Shown: positions 41,285 to 51,205 of the stretch, piece after piece
How positions within the stretch are numbered: the stretch's first letter is position 1
Layout: every line of letters starts with the position of its first letter
Assembly (NCBI GenBank): GCA_016841525.1
Contig: JAENYZ010000006.1
Coordinates: forward strand, 116,509-180,508
Direction of reading: 5' to 3'
Source of the DNA: Anaerolineaceae bacterium
GTDB taxonomy: Bacteria; Chloroflexota; Anaerolineae; Anaerolineales; Anaerolineaceae
Length of the DNA stretch: 64,000 nucleotides
Translations under genes and position numbers: made by a program
Notes under the pieces: model-generated
What the model saw: only the letters and a program-made list of their open reading frames with translations
Database searches by the model: none
Told to the model about the DNA's origin: nothing

Positions 41285-43327
41285 ATGACATCCAATCAGC
41301 ATACTCATAAGGATAATCACGAGCATGATCAAAAGGATAATCATTCAGGAGATGGGGGTGGACATGCAAATCACGAGGAAATATTTCGTCGAAAGTTTTG
41401 GATATCGACCTTATTGAGCATTCCGGTCCTTGTATTCAGCGAAACGGTCCAGGGATGGTTGGGATATTCGATTCCGGAATTCCCCTTTTCAAATTGGATA
41501 ACCCCGGTGTTTTCGATCATAGTGTTCATTGTTGGTGGGTTGCCTTTCTTCAGTATGGCAAAGGGAGAGTTGAAAGATAAACAGCCCGGGATGATGACCT
41601 TAATTTCCATGGCGCTGGCGGTAGCCTTTGCCTACAGCCTCGCGTCAACGCTATTTAACCTGGAGAGTTCTTTTTATTGGGAGCTGGTAACGTTGATCGA
41701 CATTATGCTCCTGGGACACTGGATCGAGATACGCAGCGTCCGGCAAGCTTCAGGCGCTTTGCAGGAACTCTCAAAATTGATGCCTGATGAAGCGAACCTG
41801 GTTACTGAGGACGATGAGGTGAGGACCGTCAGGGTTTCATCGCTGGAGAAGGGCGATGTGGTCTTGATACGTCCTGGAGAGAGCACTCCCGCAGATGGTG
41901 AAATTATCAAAGGGGAATCCTCGATGGATGAGTCGATGATCACCGGCGAATCCAAACCCATCTCTAAAAAAATGGGTGATAAGGTCGTCAGCGGAACGAT
42001 CAACGGCGATGGCAGTTTACGGGTGAAGATCACGGCAACGGGGGATGAGACCACCCTTGCAGGGATCATGCGCCTGGTGGAGGAAGCACAGCAGTCCAAA
42101 TCCAAAACCCAGATATTGGCGGATAAAGCTGCAGGATGGTTGTTTTATATCGCCCTGGGTGTGGCCGTTATCACAGCTGTTGCCTGGTTAATTGCCATTG
42201 GATGGGATGTCAATGTCCTTAACCGGGTGACTGCGGTGTTGGTGACCGCCTGTCCCCATGCCCTGGGATTGGCGATTCCACTGGTCGTCGCGATTTCGAC
42301 ATCTATTGGCGCATCGAAGGGGATATTAGTTCGAGATAGGATAGCGCTTGAATCAACTCGCAATTTGGATGTGTTTGTCTTTGACAAGACAGGGACCCTC
42401 ACCAAAGGTGAATTTGGCTTGAGGGATATGATTTCATCAGATGATGTTGATGATGATCGTACTTTAGCGATCGCGGCTGCTTTGGAAGGGGATTCGGAAC
42501 ATCCCATTGCAAAAGCGATTCGACAGGCGGCTGATAAGAAAGGTTTAGAAAATCCTGAGGTTTCGAATTTTAAAGCCATCAAAGGCAAGGGCGTCAAGGG
42601 AAAAATTGAAGGGGAGGATTTTCACGTTGGCGGACCCAATTTACTGAAAGATTTTGATATTGATCTTAAAGGTGATGTGCAGGATTTTTATCAAACAGCA
42701 AGCAAAAAGGGGCAGACCATTGTTTTCCTGATTACTGCAGATGAAATTATGGGAGCTTTTGCATTAGCAGACCAGGTCCGGGAAGAAAGCAAAGAGACCG
42801 TCAAAAAACTGCATGCAGCGGGTTATGAGGTCGCCATGCTGACCGGTGATGATGAAGCTGTTGCGAAGTCAGTGGCTGACGAACTGGGTATTGATACTTA
42901 CTTTGCAGAAGTCCTGCCTGAGAACAAGGATGAGAAAATTCAAAGCCTGCAGGACGAGGGAAACAAGGTCGCTATGGTGGGTGATGGGGTGAACGATGCG
43001 CCAGCGCTCACCCGAGCGGATGTGGGGATCGCCATCGGAAGCGGCACCGATGTGGCGATTGAATCAGCGGGGATCATCCTGGTGGATAACGATCCCAGGG
43101 ACATCCTGCGGATCATCAAATTGAGTAAAGCAACTTACAAGAAGATGGTTCAAAATCTGGTTTGGGCAACGGGCTATAACGTGATCGCACTGCCCCTGGC
43201 TGCTGGCGTCTTAGCACCTTTTGGGATCCTGCTGCCGCCGGCGGTTGGGGCCCTGATCATGTCGCTGAGTACGGTGATTGTGGCGGTTAATGCCCAATTG
43301 CTGCGTCGGGTCAGAAATGAAATCTGA
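41285..43327 (+). CDS. copB: CopB-like P1B-type copper-transporting ATPase (CPH motif)
   Basis: About 680 residues. The N-terminus is His-rich (NQHTHKDNHEHD), giving a metal-binding tail instead of MXCXXC domains. The transmembrane metal site is CPH (VTACPHALGLAIPL), typical of CopB/P1B-3 copper exporters. Catalytic DKTGTLT, TGES, TGDD and GDGVNDAPAL motifs are intact, so it is a functional pump for Cu(I)/Cu(II) or Ag export. The ATG at 41285 follows a GTG at 41282. No regulator is adjacent. Confidence 0.93.
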   Translation: MTSNQHTHKDNHEHDQKDNHSGDGGGHANHEEIFRRKFWISTLLSIPVLVFSETVQGWLGYSIPEFPFSNWITPVFSIIVFIVGGLPFFSMAKGELKDKQPGMMTLISMALAVAFAYSLASTLFNLESSFYWELVTLIDIMLLGHWIEIRSVRQASGALQELSKLMPDEANLVTEDDEVRTVRVSSLEKGDVVLIRPGESTPADGEIIKGESSMDESMITGESKPISKKMGDKVVSGTINGDGSLRVKITATGDETTLAGIMRLVEEAQQSKSKTQILADKAAGWLFYIALGVAVITAVAWLIAIGWDVNVLNRVTAVLVTACPHALGLAIPLVVAISTSIGASKGILVRDRIALESTRNLDVFVFDKTGTLTKGEFGLRDMISSDDVDDDRTLAIAAALEGDSEHPIAKAIRQAADKKGLENPEVSNFKAIKGKGVKGKIEGEDFHVGGPNLLKDFDIDLKGDVQDFYQTASKKGQTIVFLITADEIMGAFALADQVREESKETVKKLHAAGYEVAMLTGDDEAVAKSVADELGIDTYFAEVLPENKDEKIQSLQDEGNKVAMVGDGVNDAPALTRADVGIAIGSGTDVAIESAGIILVDNDPRDILRIIKLSKATYKKMVQNLVWATGYNVIALPLAAGVLAPFGILLPPAVGALIMSLSTVIVAVNAQLLRRVRNEI

Positions 43328-43341
43328 TTAATTAACTAAAG

Positions 43342-43369
43342 ATTGCACCGGTGTCCACACCGGTGCAAT
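43342..43369. repeat. 12-bp stem hairpin after copB
   Basis: ATTGCACCGGTG and CACCGGTGCAAT form a perfect 12-bp stem with TCCA loop, 14 bp after the copB stop. No T-run follows, so it may be a terminator of weak type or an mRNA end-stabiliser. Confidence 0.5.
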
Positions 43370-43643
43370 TGGCGTGGGTGGGTTGTGTTGTCAATGCTTA
43401 GGGGTGATCTGCAAGAACAATAAGGAGAATCTCATAAGAAAAGATTGTTAGCGTTGGTTGACTTTGGTCCTTACAGGAGGCTGTGCACTGGGGACACCAG
43501 AGTCAACATAGAATTGGTGACACCAGGGTGATTGGGAATATCTGCTGTATGATTTTATGAGAGAATTAGTTATTAAAAATCAAAGAAGATTTCATCTTTT
43601 ACCCAAGATAATTTCATGATTATAAAATAATTATAATTAATTC

Positions 43644-43671
43644 GTAGGGGCTAAGCATGCTTAGCCCCTAC
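43644..43671. repeat. 28-bp perfect palindrome (dispersed-repeat type)
   Basis: GTAGGGGCTAAGCA followed by its exact reverse complement TGCTTAGCCCCTAC, without a spacer. Elements starting GTAGGGGC and ending GCCCCTAC are commonly dispersed in bacterial intergenic DNA (my recollection), so this may be one copy of a small MITE or REP-like family. Confidence 0.6.
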
Positions 43672-43720
43672 TTAGCAAAAAATGATTATTTAATTATATT
43701 TTTCAATTCCCTCTAATTTA

Positions 43721-43749
43721 TTGACCTAAATGGACTGTTGTGGGATAAT
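43721..43749 (+). promoter_or_regulatory. Promoter of the ileS T-box leader
   Basis: TTGACC (43721-43726), 17 bp, GATAAT (43744-43749). Transcription would start near 43756, 320 bp before the ileS ATG, which gives room for the T-box leader. Confidence 0.75.
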
Positions 43750-43755
43750 GTAATG

Positions 43756-44047
43756 GTATAAAATAGGCAATTAACCAAACGCTTTGATGGAAACGAGTAA
43801 AGGTTCCGCTGGCTAAAAGCGATCTCGGGGTGGTGTGAGCCGGGAAGTCATGAACCTCCAAAATCCTTCCGGAGCGGCAAGCCGAACATCCAATATGGAT
43901 CAGTAAGTGCGCCAGAGTCATACTCTGATATCAAAATGCAGCGATATCGAATTGATGTGGCTGACCGAGGCGTTCACATTTTGTGTGAAAACCAGGGTGG
44001 TACCGCGGGTCATTTACTCGTCCCTGATATGGGACGAGTTTGTTTTT
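43756..44047 (+). promoter_or_regulatory. T-box riboswitch (Ile specifier) controlling ileS
   Basis: The conserved T-box antiterminator sequence AGGGTGGTACCGCG lies at 43994-44007. Upstream stem I shows the AGTA motif and the AGCGATCTCGGGGTGGTG distal loop. By position against known leaders, the specifier is ATC (43863-43865), an isoleucine codon matching the downstream gene. The terminator is ACTCGTCCC (44016-44024) with GGGACGAGT (44031-44039) and a T-rich tract to 44047. Uncharged tRNA-Ile pairing at both sites should allow read-through into ileS. Confidence 0.93.
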
Positions 44048-44075
44048 AAGGCAATCTTTTATTTTTGGAGGATCC

Positions 44076-47000
44076 ATGTTCAAACCAGTATCTTCTCGAC
44101 TGAATATCAACTTATTAGAATCTGAAATCTTAAGGTTTTGGAAGAAAAATGATATCTTTCATCAATCAATGAACAGCAAGGAGGGGGGACCGGAATACGT
44201 CTTTTACGAGGGACCGCCCTCAGCCAACGGTAAACCTGGAGTTCATCACGTTTTAGCACGGGTATTCAAAGATATGTTCCCCCGTTATAAAAGCATGAAC
44301 GGCTTTCATGTCTCCCGTCGGGGCGGGTGGGATACCCACGGACTGCCTGTTGAAATTGAAATGGAGAAACGGCTTGGATTTTCCAACAAACAGGATATTG
44401 AAAATTACGGTATTGCAAAATTCAATGAGCACTGCCGTGATTCCGTTTTTACATATATCCAGGAATGGGAAAAGTTAACGGATCGGATTGGCTACTGGGT
44501 TGACCTGGACGACGCCTATATCACTTACGAGAACTCTTATATTGAGTCCGTGTGGTGGCTGCTGAAATCTATCTGGGATAAGGGCTTGCTTTACCAGGGT
44601 TTTAAGGTCGTGCCATACTGCCCACGCTGCGGCACACCCCTCTCCGATCATGAAGTTGCCCAGGGCTATGCCCAGGCAACAGATCCCTCGATCTTTGTCC
44701 GAATGCCCCTGGTGGAAGAAGAGAACACCTCGTTGCTGGTATGGACCACCACACCCTGGACCCTGCCGGGCAATGTCGCCGTGGCAGCTCATCCCGATAT
44801 CGAATACGTGAAGGTTGCACTGGGTGAAGGTGCAAACAGAGAATATCTGATCCTTGCAAAACCGCTGCTCGAAAAGGTGTTGGGTGACCAGTCTTTTGAG
44901 ATTGTGAAGACTTTCAAAGGCAAACAGCTCAAGGGAAAACATTATCGCCCCTTGTTCACATTTATGCCGATTGAAAAAGATGCTCATTTTATTGTTCTTG
45001 CGGATTTTGTCACCACAGAAGACGGTACGGGTCTGGTACATCTGGCGCCAGCTTTTGGTGCAGATGATATGCAGATGTCCCTGGAGTACGACCTTCCTAT
45101 TTTAATGACCGTGAATGAAAGCGGCAGATTTACCAATGACGTTCGACCCTGGGCTGGGATGTGGGTGAAAGATGCTGATCCATTGATCATTGATGAGTTA
45201 TCTCAACGTGGCCTGATGTTTAAGGTTGGCACCTACGAACACACCTATCCATTCTGCTGGCGCTGCGACACACCCTTGCTCTATTATGCCAGGTCAACCT
45301 GGTATATCCGCACCAGCGCATTGAAAGATCGCCTGGTTGCCTTGAACGAGAATATCAACTGGTATCCGGAGTACATCAAGAACGGCAGATTTGGGAACTG
45401 GCTGGAAAATAATATTGACTGGGCACTCGGACGCGAACGTTATTGGGGCACACCCTTACCCGTTTGGGAGTGTGAAACCTGTCATCATCAATTATGTGTT
45501 GGTTCTGTAGCTGAATTGGAAGAGCTCACCGGACGAGATCTCTCTGATCTTGATTTGCACCGACCCTATGTAGATAATGTTCACCTTGTCTGTCCCGAAT
45601 GCAACGGGAGGATGGGCCGGGTGCCAGAATTGATTGATGTTTGGTTTGACTCGGGTTCGATGCCCGTTGCTCAATGGCATTATCCCTTTGAAAACATCGA
45701 CACTTTTAAGGAACAATTCCCGGCAGACTTTATTTGCGAAGCTGTTGATCAGACCCGGGGCTGGTTCTATACCCTCCATGCCATCAGCACATTGGTTTTT
45801 GACAGCCACTGCTTTGAGAATGTAATCTCTCTGGGAATGATACTGGATAAGGACGGTCAGAAGATGTCCAAATCTCGGGGCAACGTGGTTGATCCCTGGA
45901 ATGTGATCGATCAGCACGGCGCAGATGCTTTCCGTTGGTACCTCTATACTGCCAGCCCACCAGGGCAGGAGAGGCGATTCTCTGAGGATTTGGTAGGGGA
46001 GGTTGTCCGGACCTTCACCCTAACTTTGTGGAATACTTATTCCTTCTTTGCGACCTATGCCAATTTGGATGAGTGGCGCCCAAATCAGGATGTTAAGCCA
46101 GAATACAGTGATTTGGATCGCTGGCTGCTGTCTTCGCTGCATGCCCTTATTCGCGATGTGACAGAAGCTTATGAAACCTATAATGTGACAGCTGCTACTA
46201 GGCCAATTGAGAAATTCGTTGACCAGCTTTCAAACTGGTACCTGAGGCGTTCACGAAGGCGTTTTTGGAAGACAGAATCCGACTCCGATAAAGCAGCAGC
46301 TTACGCAACCCTTTATGAGGCTTTAAAAACACTTGCTTACCTGCTTGCCCCAACCATGCCATTTATGGCGGAGGAGATGTACCGCAACCTGGTGCTGGAG
46401 GTGGAGCCAGATGCACCCTCTTCGGTTCACCTGGCAGAATGGCCAAAATTTGATCCAAGTTTGATTGATGAGAAACTGAACCGGGATATGGTCACTGTGA
46501 TGAAGCTGGCATCTCTTGGACACGCTGCACGAAACTCAGAGAATTTGAAAGTTCGGCAGCCGCTGGCAGAAGCAGCCTTTGTTATTGGCAATGCTGATGA
46601 ACAAAGTGTGGTTGCTGATTACGCCGATCTCTTGATGGATGAATTGAATGTGAAGGAGGTCAGCCTGCTGGGCAGTGCCAGTGAAGCCGTTGAATTCAGC
46701 CTTAATCCGCTCCCGAAGCAGTTAGGGCAGCGATTTAAAGCACTGTTCCCCAAGGTGCGGCAAGCCCTTCTCGCGCTGCCTGCGGATCAATCAGCTCGCA
46801 AGCTGTTGGATGGCAAGAGCTTGACAATCGCTTTAGAGGGTGAAGAAGTAGAGATCACACCAGAAGAGGTTGAAGTGCGGGCAGAAGCAAAGGAAGGTTA
46901 TGCTGTGGCTTCGGAAGGTGCATATTTAGCGGCTTTGGTCACCGAATTGACCCCTGAGCTGGTGGACGAAGGCCTTGTTCGCGAATTTGTCAGGCGGGTA

Positions 47001-47222
47001 CAATCACTGCGTAAAGATGCAGATCTTGATATTGCGGATAGGATTCATCTCTACTATTCAGCTTCCGAACGATTGACAAAAGCGATTTCATCTTTCCAGA
47101 ACTACATTATGGAAGAAACGCTGGCAAAAATGGTTACTTCAGGCGAAACACCCGAGAATTTGCCAATGCTCCGGGATGAATTCGACGATGAATCCGTCCG
47201 GATCAGCATTGAAAAAATATAA
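44076..47222 (+). CDS. ileS: IleS, isoleucyl-tRNA synthetase (type 2-like)
   Basis: 1048 residues from ATG 44076, where GGAGG lies six bases upstream; a TTG frame from 44040 would run through the T-box terminator. HIGH region GKPGVHHVLARVFKD and KMSKS in DGQKMSKSRGN are intact, and the class I zinc and editing regions are present (VVPYCPRCGTPL and CWRCDTPLLYY). GWDTHGLPVE and PRYKSMNGFHVSRR resemble the Thermus enzyme. Type-2-like IleRS proteins lack the C-terminal zinc finger and are often mupirocin resistant (family knowledge). Confidence 0.95.
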   Translation: MFKPVSSRLNINLLESEILRFWKKNDIFHQSMNSKEGGPEYVFYEGPPSANGKPGVHHVLARVFKDMFPRYKSMNGFHVSRRGGWDTHGLPVEIEMEKRLGFSNKQDIENYGIAKFNEHCRDSVFTYIQEWEKLTDRIGYWVDLDDAYITYENSYIESVWWLLKSIWDKGLLYQGFKVVPYCPRCGTPLSDHEVAQGYAQATDPSIFVRMPLVEEENTSLLVWTTTPWTLPGNVAVAAHPDIEYVKVALGEGANREYLILAKPLLEKVLGDQSFEIVKTFKGKQLKGKHYRPLFTFMPIEKDAHFIVLADFVTTEDGTGLVHLAPAFGADDMQMSLEYDLPILMTVNESGRFTNDVRPWAGMWVKDADPLIIDELSQRGLMFKVGTYEHTYPFCWRCDTPLLYYARSTWYIRTSALKDRLVALNENINWYPEYIKNGRFGNWLENNIDWALGRERYWGTPLPVWECETCHHQLCVGSVAELEELTGRDLSDLDLHRPYVDNVHLVCPECNGRMGRVPELIDVWFDSGSMPVAQWHYPFENIDTFKEQFPADFICEAVDQTRGWFYTLHAISTLVFDSHCFENVISLGMILDKDGQKMSKSRGNVVDPWNVIDQHGADAFRWYLYTASPPGQERRFSEDLVGEVVRTFTLTLWNTYSFFATYANLDEWRPNQDVKPEYSDLDRWLLSSLHALIRDVTEAYETYNVTAATRPIEKFVDQLSNWYLRRSRRRFWKTESDSDKAAAYATLYEALKTLAYLLAPTMPFMAEEMYRNLVLEVEPDAPSSVHLAEWPKFDPSLIDEKLNRDMVTVMKLASLGHAARNSENLKVRQPLAEAAFVIGNADEQSVVADYADLLMDELNVKEVSLLGSASEAVEFSLNPLPKQLGQRFKALFPKVRQALLALPADQSARKLLDGKSLTIALEGEEVEITPEEVEVRAEAKEGYAVASEGAYLAALVTELTPELVDEGLVREFVRRVQSLRKDADLDIADRIHLYYSASERLTKAISSFQNYIMEETLAKMVTSGETPENLPMLRDEFDDESVRISIEKI

Positions 47223-47240
47223 ATATTATTGGAGAAAAGT

Positions 47241-47783
47241 TTGAAAAAAATAATTAAGGAATACTGGCTGCTGTTTACGATTGCCGGTATCATTATTGTT
47301 GTTGACCAGATCACCAAGGCGATTGTCAGGGCAAATATTCCCTTTGGGGGGCAATGGATGCCCCTGCCCTGGCTCGCGCCTTACTTCAGGTTTGTCCACT
47401 GGGAGAATACCGGTGCGGCTTTCGGTATGTTTCAGGGCGGCGGTTGGATTTTTCGCATTCTGGCCGCTATTGTGGCAGTTTTTATCATCATTTATTTTCC
47501 GCAAATCCCTAAAGAGGAAAAATTGATGCGGGTTGCCATTGCCATGCAATTAGGGGGTGCATTAGGCAACTTGATTGACAGGCTGGTTTTTGGTCCTGTA
47601 ACTGACTTTATCTCTGTAGGTCGATTCCCGGTTTTTAATATTGCTGATTCGAGCATCACCGTGGGCGTGGGCTTATTATTGCTGGCATTGTGGCTGGCTG
47701 AAAGGCGCGAACGCCGGGAAAAATTGGGTTCTGACTCAATTTCATCACAAGAAATTGCTGAACCGGCAGACGATCAATTATGA
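47241..47783 (+). CDS. lspA: LspA, lipoprotein signal peptidase II
   Basis: About 180 residues with four membrane helices. Catalytic Asp residues are in GNLIDR (near 111-116) and FNIADSSITVG (near 132-142). The TTG at 47241 is chosen because GGAGAA lies four bases upstream; the TTG at 47229 is too close to the ileS stop. It cleaves lipoprotein signal peptides after Lgt modification; lgt is 5.6 kb downstream. The rluD-like gene overlaps by four bases. Confidence 0.93.
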   Translation: MKKIIKEYWLLFTIAGIIIVVDQITKAIVRANIPFGGQWMPLPWLAPYFRFVHWENTGAAFGMFQGGGWIFRILAAIVAVFIIIYFPQIPKEEKLMRVAIAMQLGGALGNLIDRLVFGPVTDFISVGRFPVFNIADSSITVGVGLLLLALWLAERRERREKLGSDSISSQEIAEPADDQL

Positions 47784-48712
47784 AACAAACTGAATTTCAT
47801 TTTACTGTGGCACCCGGGGAGGAAGACCGGATTGATAAGTATCTTTCGGATCAACTTCCTGATGTATCAAGAACTCAAATCAAAGCATTGATTGAAACGG
47901 GGTATGTCACACTGGATGGTGCCCCGGTAGATAAGGCTGGCACCAAAGCCAAAGCAGGCAGCATTATTGATTTCACGTTTGTAGTGGATGATTCAGATGG
48001 GCTTGTTCCTGAGGATCTGCCCCTTGATATCCTTTATGAAGATCAGCATGTAATTGTCATCAATAAAGAAGCGGGACAGGTTGTCCATCCCGGTGCAGGG
48101 AATTATAGCGGCACCCTGGTAAATGCTTTACTTGCACATTACCCTGAAATTCGCAGTGTTGGTGAGGAGGATCGTCCCGGCGTAGTCCACCGTTTGGATA
48201 AGGACACCTCTGGTGTGGTGATCTTTGCAAAGACAAACCAATCTTATAAGTGGTTAGTCAACCAATTTAAAAAGCGAGACACAACAAAAGCCTATTTAGC
48301 ACTGGTTGACGGCAAACCGCCCACACCAACCGGCAGGATTGAAGCTCCCATCATTCGTGATACAAAAGTCCGAACGCGTATGGCTGTGGGATTGCAAGGA
48401 CAGGGTAAAAATGCTGTTACGGAATACTTTTCTCAAGAAGCATTCCAAAAACATACATATTTAGAAGTCCATCCAATCACTGGCAGGACGCATCAAATTC
48501 GGGTTCATCTGAGCTACCTTGGGGTGCCTGTCGTTGGCGATGTCATTTATGGGCGGCGAAAACCAAGCCTTGAGATCGACCGATTTTTCTTGCACGCAAA
48601 ATCTCTCTCCATTAAACTGCCTGGTGACCGTGCAAAAAAAACCTTTGAAGCCCCGTTATCAAAGGATTTGATGGATCTTTTGGATACTTTGAGAAAGTAT
48701 GAGAGGAATTAA
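47780..48712 (+). CDS. rluD: RluD-family 23S rRNA pseudouridine synthase
   Basis: 310 residues. An N-terminal S4 domain ([29 protein letters not shown], about 16-45) precedes the catalytic Asp motif [13 protein letters not shown] (about 134-146). Later segments [15 protein letters not shown] and [14 protein letters not shown] are diagnostic for RluA/RluD. It overlaps lspA by ATGA and precedes the aldolase by two bases. The specific target uridine cannot be told from sequence. Confidence 0.9.
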   Translation: MKQTEFHFTVAPGEEDRIDKYLSDQLPDVSRTQIKALIETGYVTLDGAPVDKAGTKAKAGSIIDFTFVVDDSDGLVPEDLPLDILYEDQHVIVINKEAGQVVHPGAGNYSGTLVNALLAHYPEIRSVGEEDRPGVVHRLDKDTSGVVIFAKTNQSYKWLVNQFKKRDTTKAYLALVDGKPPTPTGRIEAPIIRDTKVRTRMAVGLQGQGKNAVTEYFSQEAFQKHTYLEVHPITGRTHQIRVHLSYLGVPVVGDVIYGRRKPSLEIDRFFLHAKSLSIKLPGDRAKKTFEAPLSKDLMDLLDTLRKYERN

Positions 48713-48714
48713 GA

Positions 48715-49761
48715 ATGAAATGGATTGATCTCAGGTCTGATACGGTTACATTGCCCACACCCAGGATGCGAGACGCAATGGCAAACGCAGAATTAGGGGA
48801 TGATGTTTACGGCGAGGACCCAACTGTTAACCGCCTGCAAAGGATGGCGGCAGAGCAATTAGGTAAAGAAGATGCCTTATTTGTGCCTTCGGGCACAATG
48901 GGAAATTTAATTTCCGTTTTGGCGCATTGCGGTCGTGGTGACGAGGTCATAATGGGCGATTGTGCGCACACATTTCTTTATGAAGCCGGGGGGATCTCAG
49001 CCCTGGGCGGCGTTCATCCTTATCTGATTCCCAACAACCCGGATGGCACCCTGTCAATCCAGGACATCCAGAACGCAGTGCGTAAGGATGACATTCACTT
49101 TCCAAAATCCAAACTATTGATCCTTGAAAACACACATAATCGATGCGGCGGCGTATCCCTGTCTCGAGAGTACATGCTAGAGGCAGCAAATGCTGCCCAT
49201 CAATCAGGCTTATCCGTTCATCTTGACGGCGCACGGATTTTCAACGCTGCTGTGGACCAGGGTGTCTCAACAGTGGAATTAACAGATATGGTCGATTCGG
49301 TCACCTTCTGTTTAAGCAAGGGCTTATGTGCCCCGGTTGGTTCTGTTTTGTGCGGCAGCAAGGCGTTTATTCACGAAGCGCTCAGGATAAGAAAGCAGTT
49401 GGGGGGCGGCATGCGGCAGGCAGGCGTCTTAGCGGCAGCAGGCATCGTCGCACTGGAAGAAATGGTGGATCGACTGGCTGAGGATCATCAACGTGCCCAA
49501 TTACTGGCAGAAGCCCTGTCAAGCATTCCGGGTGTGGCTTTGGACAAGGGGTCACCCAACACAAATATGGTTTACATCAAACTGGATTCTGCATCAAGCA
49601 TTACTGCAAAAGCTTGCTCGGAGAATCTTAAGAAACAGGGCGTCCTGGCTGGCATCACAGGTCCTTATCATTTTCGCATGGTTTGTCATTACTGGATCAC
49701 CGACGAGGATATAGGAAAAGTGCATTCAGCCTTTGAAAAAGCACTTAATCTTCCTCAATAA
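48715..49761 (+). CDS. ltaE: Threonine aldolase family PLP enzyme
   Basis: 348 residues, fold-type I. The N-terminal [20 protein letters not shown] is the family start, and [15 protein letters not shown] follows. The PLP-binding lysine lies in [15 protein letters not shown] near residue 201. It cleaves threonine or allo-threonine to glycine and acetaldehyde. Acetaldehyde is one possible substrate for AOR-type enzymes, but the AOR gene is far away, so no link is claimed. Confidence 0.93.
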   Translation: MKWIDLRSDTVTLPTPRMRDAMANAELGDDVYGEDPTVNRLQRMAAEQLGKEDALFVPSGTMGNLISVLAHCGRGDEVIMGDCAHTFLYEAGGISALGGVHPYLIPNNPDGTLSIQDIQNAVRKDDIHFPKSKLLILENTHNRCGGVSLSREYMLEAANAAHQSGLSVHLDGARIFNAAVDQGVSTVELTDMVDSVTFCLSKGLCAPVGSVLCGSKAFIHEALRIRKQLGGGMRQAGVLAAAGIVALEEMVDRLAEDHQRAQLLAEALSSIPGVALDKGSPNTNMVYIKLDSASSITAKACSENLKKQGVLAGITGPYHFRMVCHYWITDEDIGKVHSAFEKALNLPQ

Positions 49762-49833
49762 AATTGTCATTTGGGGGTAATATGTATACCAGACATGTGA
49801 AATTTAAAATCCCAATTTTGTTATGGAGTATGG

Positions 49834-51204
49834 ATGTTAGTTGTCCTTTCAGATTTACATTTTTCAGAAGCCCAATCGACCCAAATTGGGGCGTATCGTT
49901 TTAATCGCAATCTGCCGCCTGAGGCTTATCAATCCTACTTCCAGGAGATCAATCATCTGGCAAGAGCAAATGCAATTAAAAAAATTGATCTGGTTCTTGC
50001 CGGGGACATTTTAGAAATATCACGGTCTGAAATCTGGTTAGAGGAAAGCCAGCGTCCTTATCAAAACAATGATGATGTTGAAACTGGTTCTGAGCCTGAA
50101 GAAACAATCTTGAAGATCATGGATGCGATAGAAAAAGAGGATAAAGTCTCTGAAACCCTCAGATTGTTTAGAAATATAAAAAATCATTTTGATATGGAAG
50201 TCGAGCTGCACCTCATCTTGGGAAATCATGATCGTCTGATTAACGCAACCCCTAAAACACGGCGGCAATTTTGGAAAATGTTTGGCATTGAACCGTCGGA
50301 TATGCCAGTTGACTATTACCTGGTTGTTGAAGATATTGAAAAAAATCCATTTGCACTTATCAGGCATGGTCATGAATATGATCCGACGAATTTCTCAATG
50401 AATGTTGAACAACTTGAGGAAATCCCAACGCATATCCCCGAAAAATTCTATCGTCAATCGAGTCTCGGTGACATCACAACCAGCGAGTTCGGTTCAGCAC
50501 TTCCATGGTTGTTTGTTGAAACTTATGGGGAGGATGCCATCCTGAATGACCAGACCTTATTGGCGATTTATAAACGATTGATGGAATTTGATGATGTCCG
50601 GCCAACAACAGCCTGGTTATCCTACTTATTCTCAACCCCGGGAGTTAAAAAGCAGGAAACCTGGGAAATTATTAAACCTCTATTCACGCAAATTGTAAAC
50701 ACTTTGAGCGATCATAAGCAATTCAATCAAACCCTGAAACAATCGCAAACGATAAGCAAGTTAGGTCGAGTGCTTTTGATGGGTTTGTTGAAATCTGGAA
50801 TTTTTAGCAAGGGTATCCCTTACTGGATGATCAAGCGGATCATGAAAATTGTTGCCAGATCCATCAAAGTCAAATCCCAGGCGAAGTGGGCAAAGAAAGA
50901 AGCATTGATAAGAGACAAGAAATCAGGGTGCCAGATTGTCATAAGCGGACACTCTCACTTCTCAGAAGTAACCTTGATCTCAGCAGAAAAGGGGCAGGAA
51001 CGCTATTATATCAACACCGGCACATGGAGGAATGTGATCCCTGCCTCCAAAAACTTCAAGGATTTTGGTCGATTAAAAGCCCTGACGAAATTGATTGTTT
51101 TCGTACCTGGTGAAACGAAAGTGCTTGAGGGTAATCAACCATGGGCTTTTCACTATATGAGCGGTGTAAGTTTCGGCGACCATCGTCATTTGAATTTCCA
51201 ATAA
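49834..51204 (+). CDS. Calcineurin-like metallophosphoesterase
   Basis: 456 residues. Metal-binding motifs are LSDLHFSEA (D7, H9), LAGDILEI, LGNHDR (about 131-136) and a late SGHSHFSE (about 371-378). A helical insertion of about 180 residues lies between GNHDR and GHSH. This is larger than the basic UDP-diacylglucosamine hydrolase (LpxH-like) size. No signal peptide. It leads the tandem with the sulfotransferase-like and sulfatase-fold genes two bases and 12 bp downstream. Confidence 0.85.
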   Translation: MLVVLSDLHFSEAQSTQIGAYRFNRNLPPEAYQSYFQEINHLARANAIKKIDLVLAGDILEISRSEIWLEESQRPYQNNDDVETGSEPEETILKIMDAIEKEDKVSETLRLFRNIKNHFDMEVELHLILGNHDRLINATPKTRRQFWKMFGIEPSDMPVDYYLVVEDIEKNPFALIRHGHEYDPTNFSMNVEQLEEIPTHIPEKFYRQSSLGDITTSEFGSALPWLFVETYGEDAILNDQTLLAIYKRLMEFDDVRPTTAWLSYLFSTPGVKKQETWEIIKPLFTQIVNTLSDHKQFNQTLKQSQTISKLGRVLLMGLLKSGIFSKGIPYWMIKRIMKIVARSIKVKSQAKWAKKEALIRDKKSGCQIVISGHSHFSEVTLISAEKGQERYYINTGTWRNVIPASKNFKDFGRLKALTKLIVFVPGETKVLEGNQPWAFHYMSGVSFGDHRHLNFQ

Positions 51205-51205
51205 T

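Larger units (their letters stand above)
43328..43720. other. Intergenic region with hairpins and a palindromic repeat
   Basis: About 393 bp between copB and the ileS leader. It holds the GCACCGGTG hairpin (43342-43369), two imperfect direct repeats GGGGACACCAG and GGTGACACCAG (43491-43501, 43517-43527), and the 28-bp palindrome (43644-43671). I see no coding frame with a ribosome binding site. The direct repeats may be an insertion-element scar. Confidence 0.55.

Noticed and set aside
43718..43921. Minus-strand open frame in the ileS leader
   Set aside because: It lies in the T-box stem I region and has no recognisable protein sequence or ribosome binding site.
44040..44075. Upstream TTG start of ileS
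   Set aside because: It falls inside the T-box terminator; the ATG at 44076 has a normal ribosome binding site.
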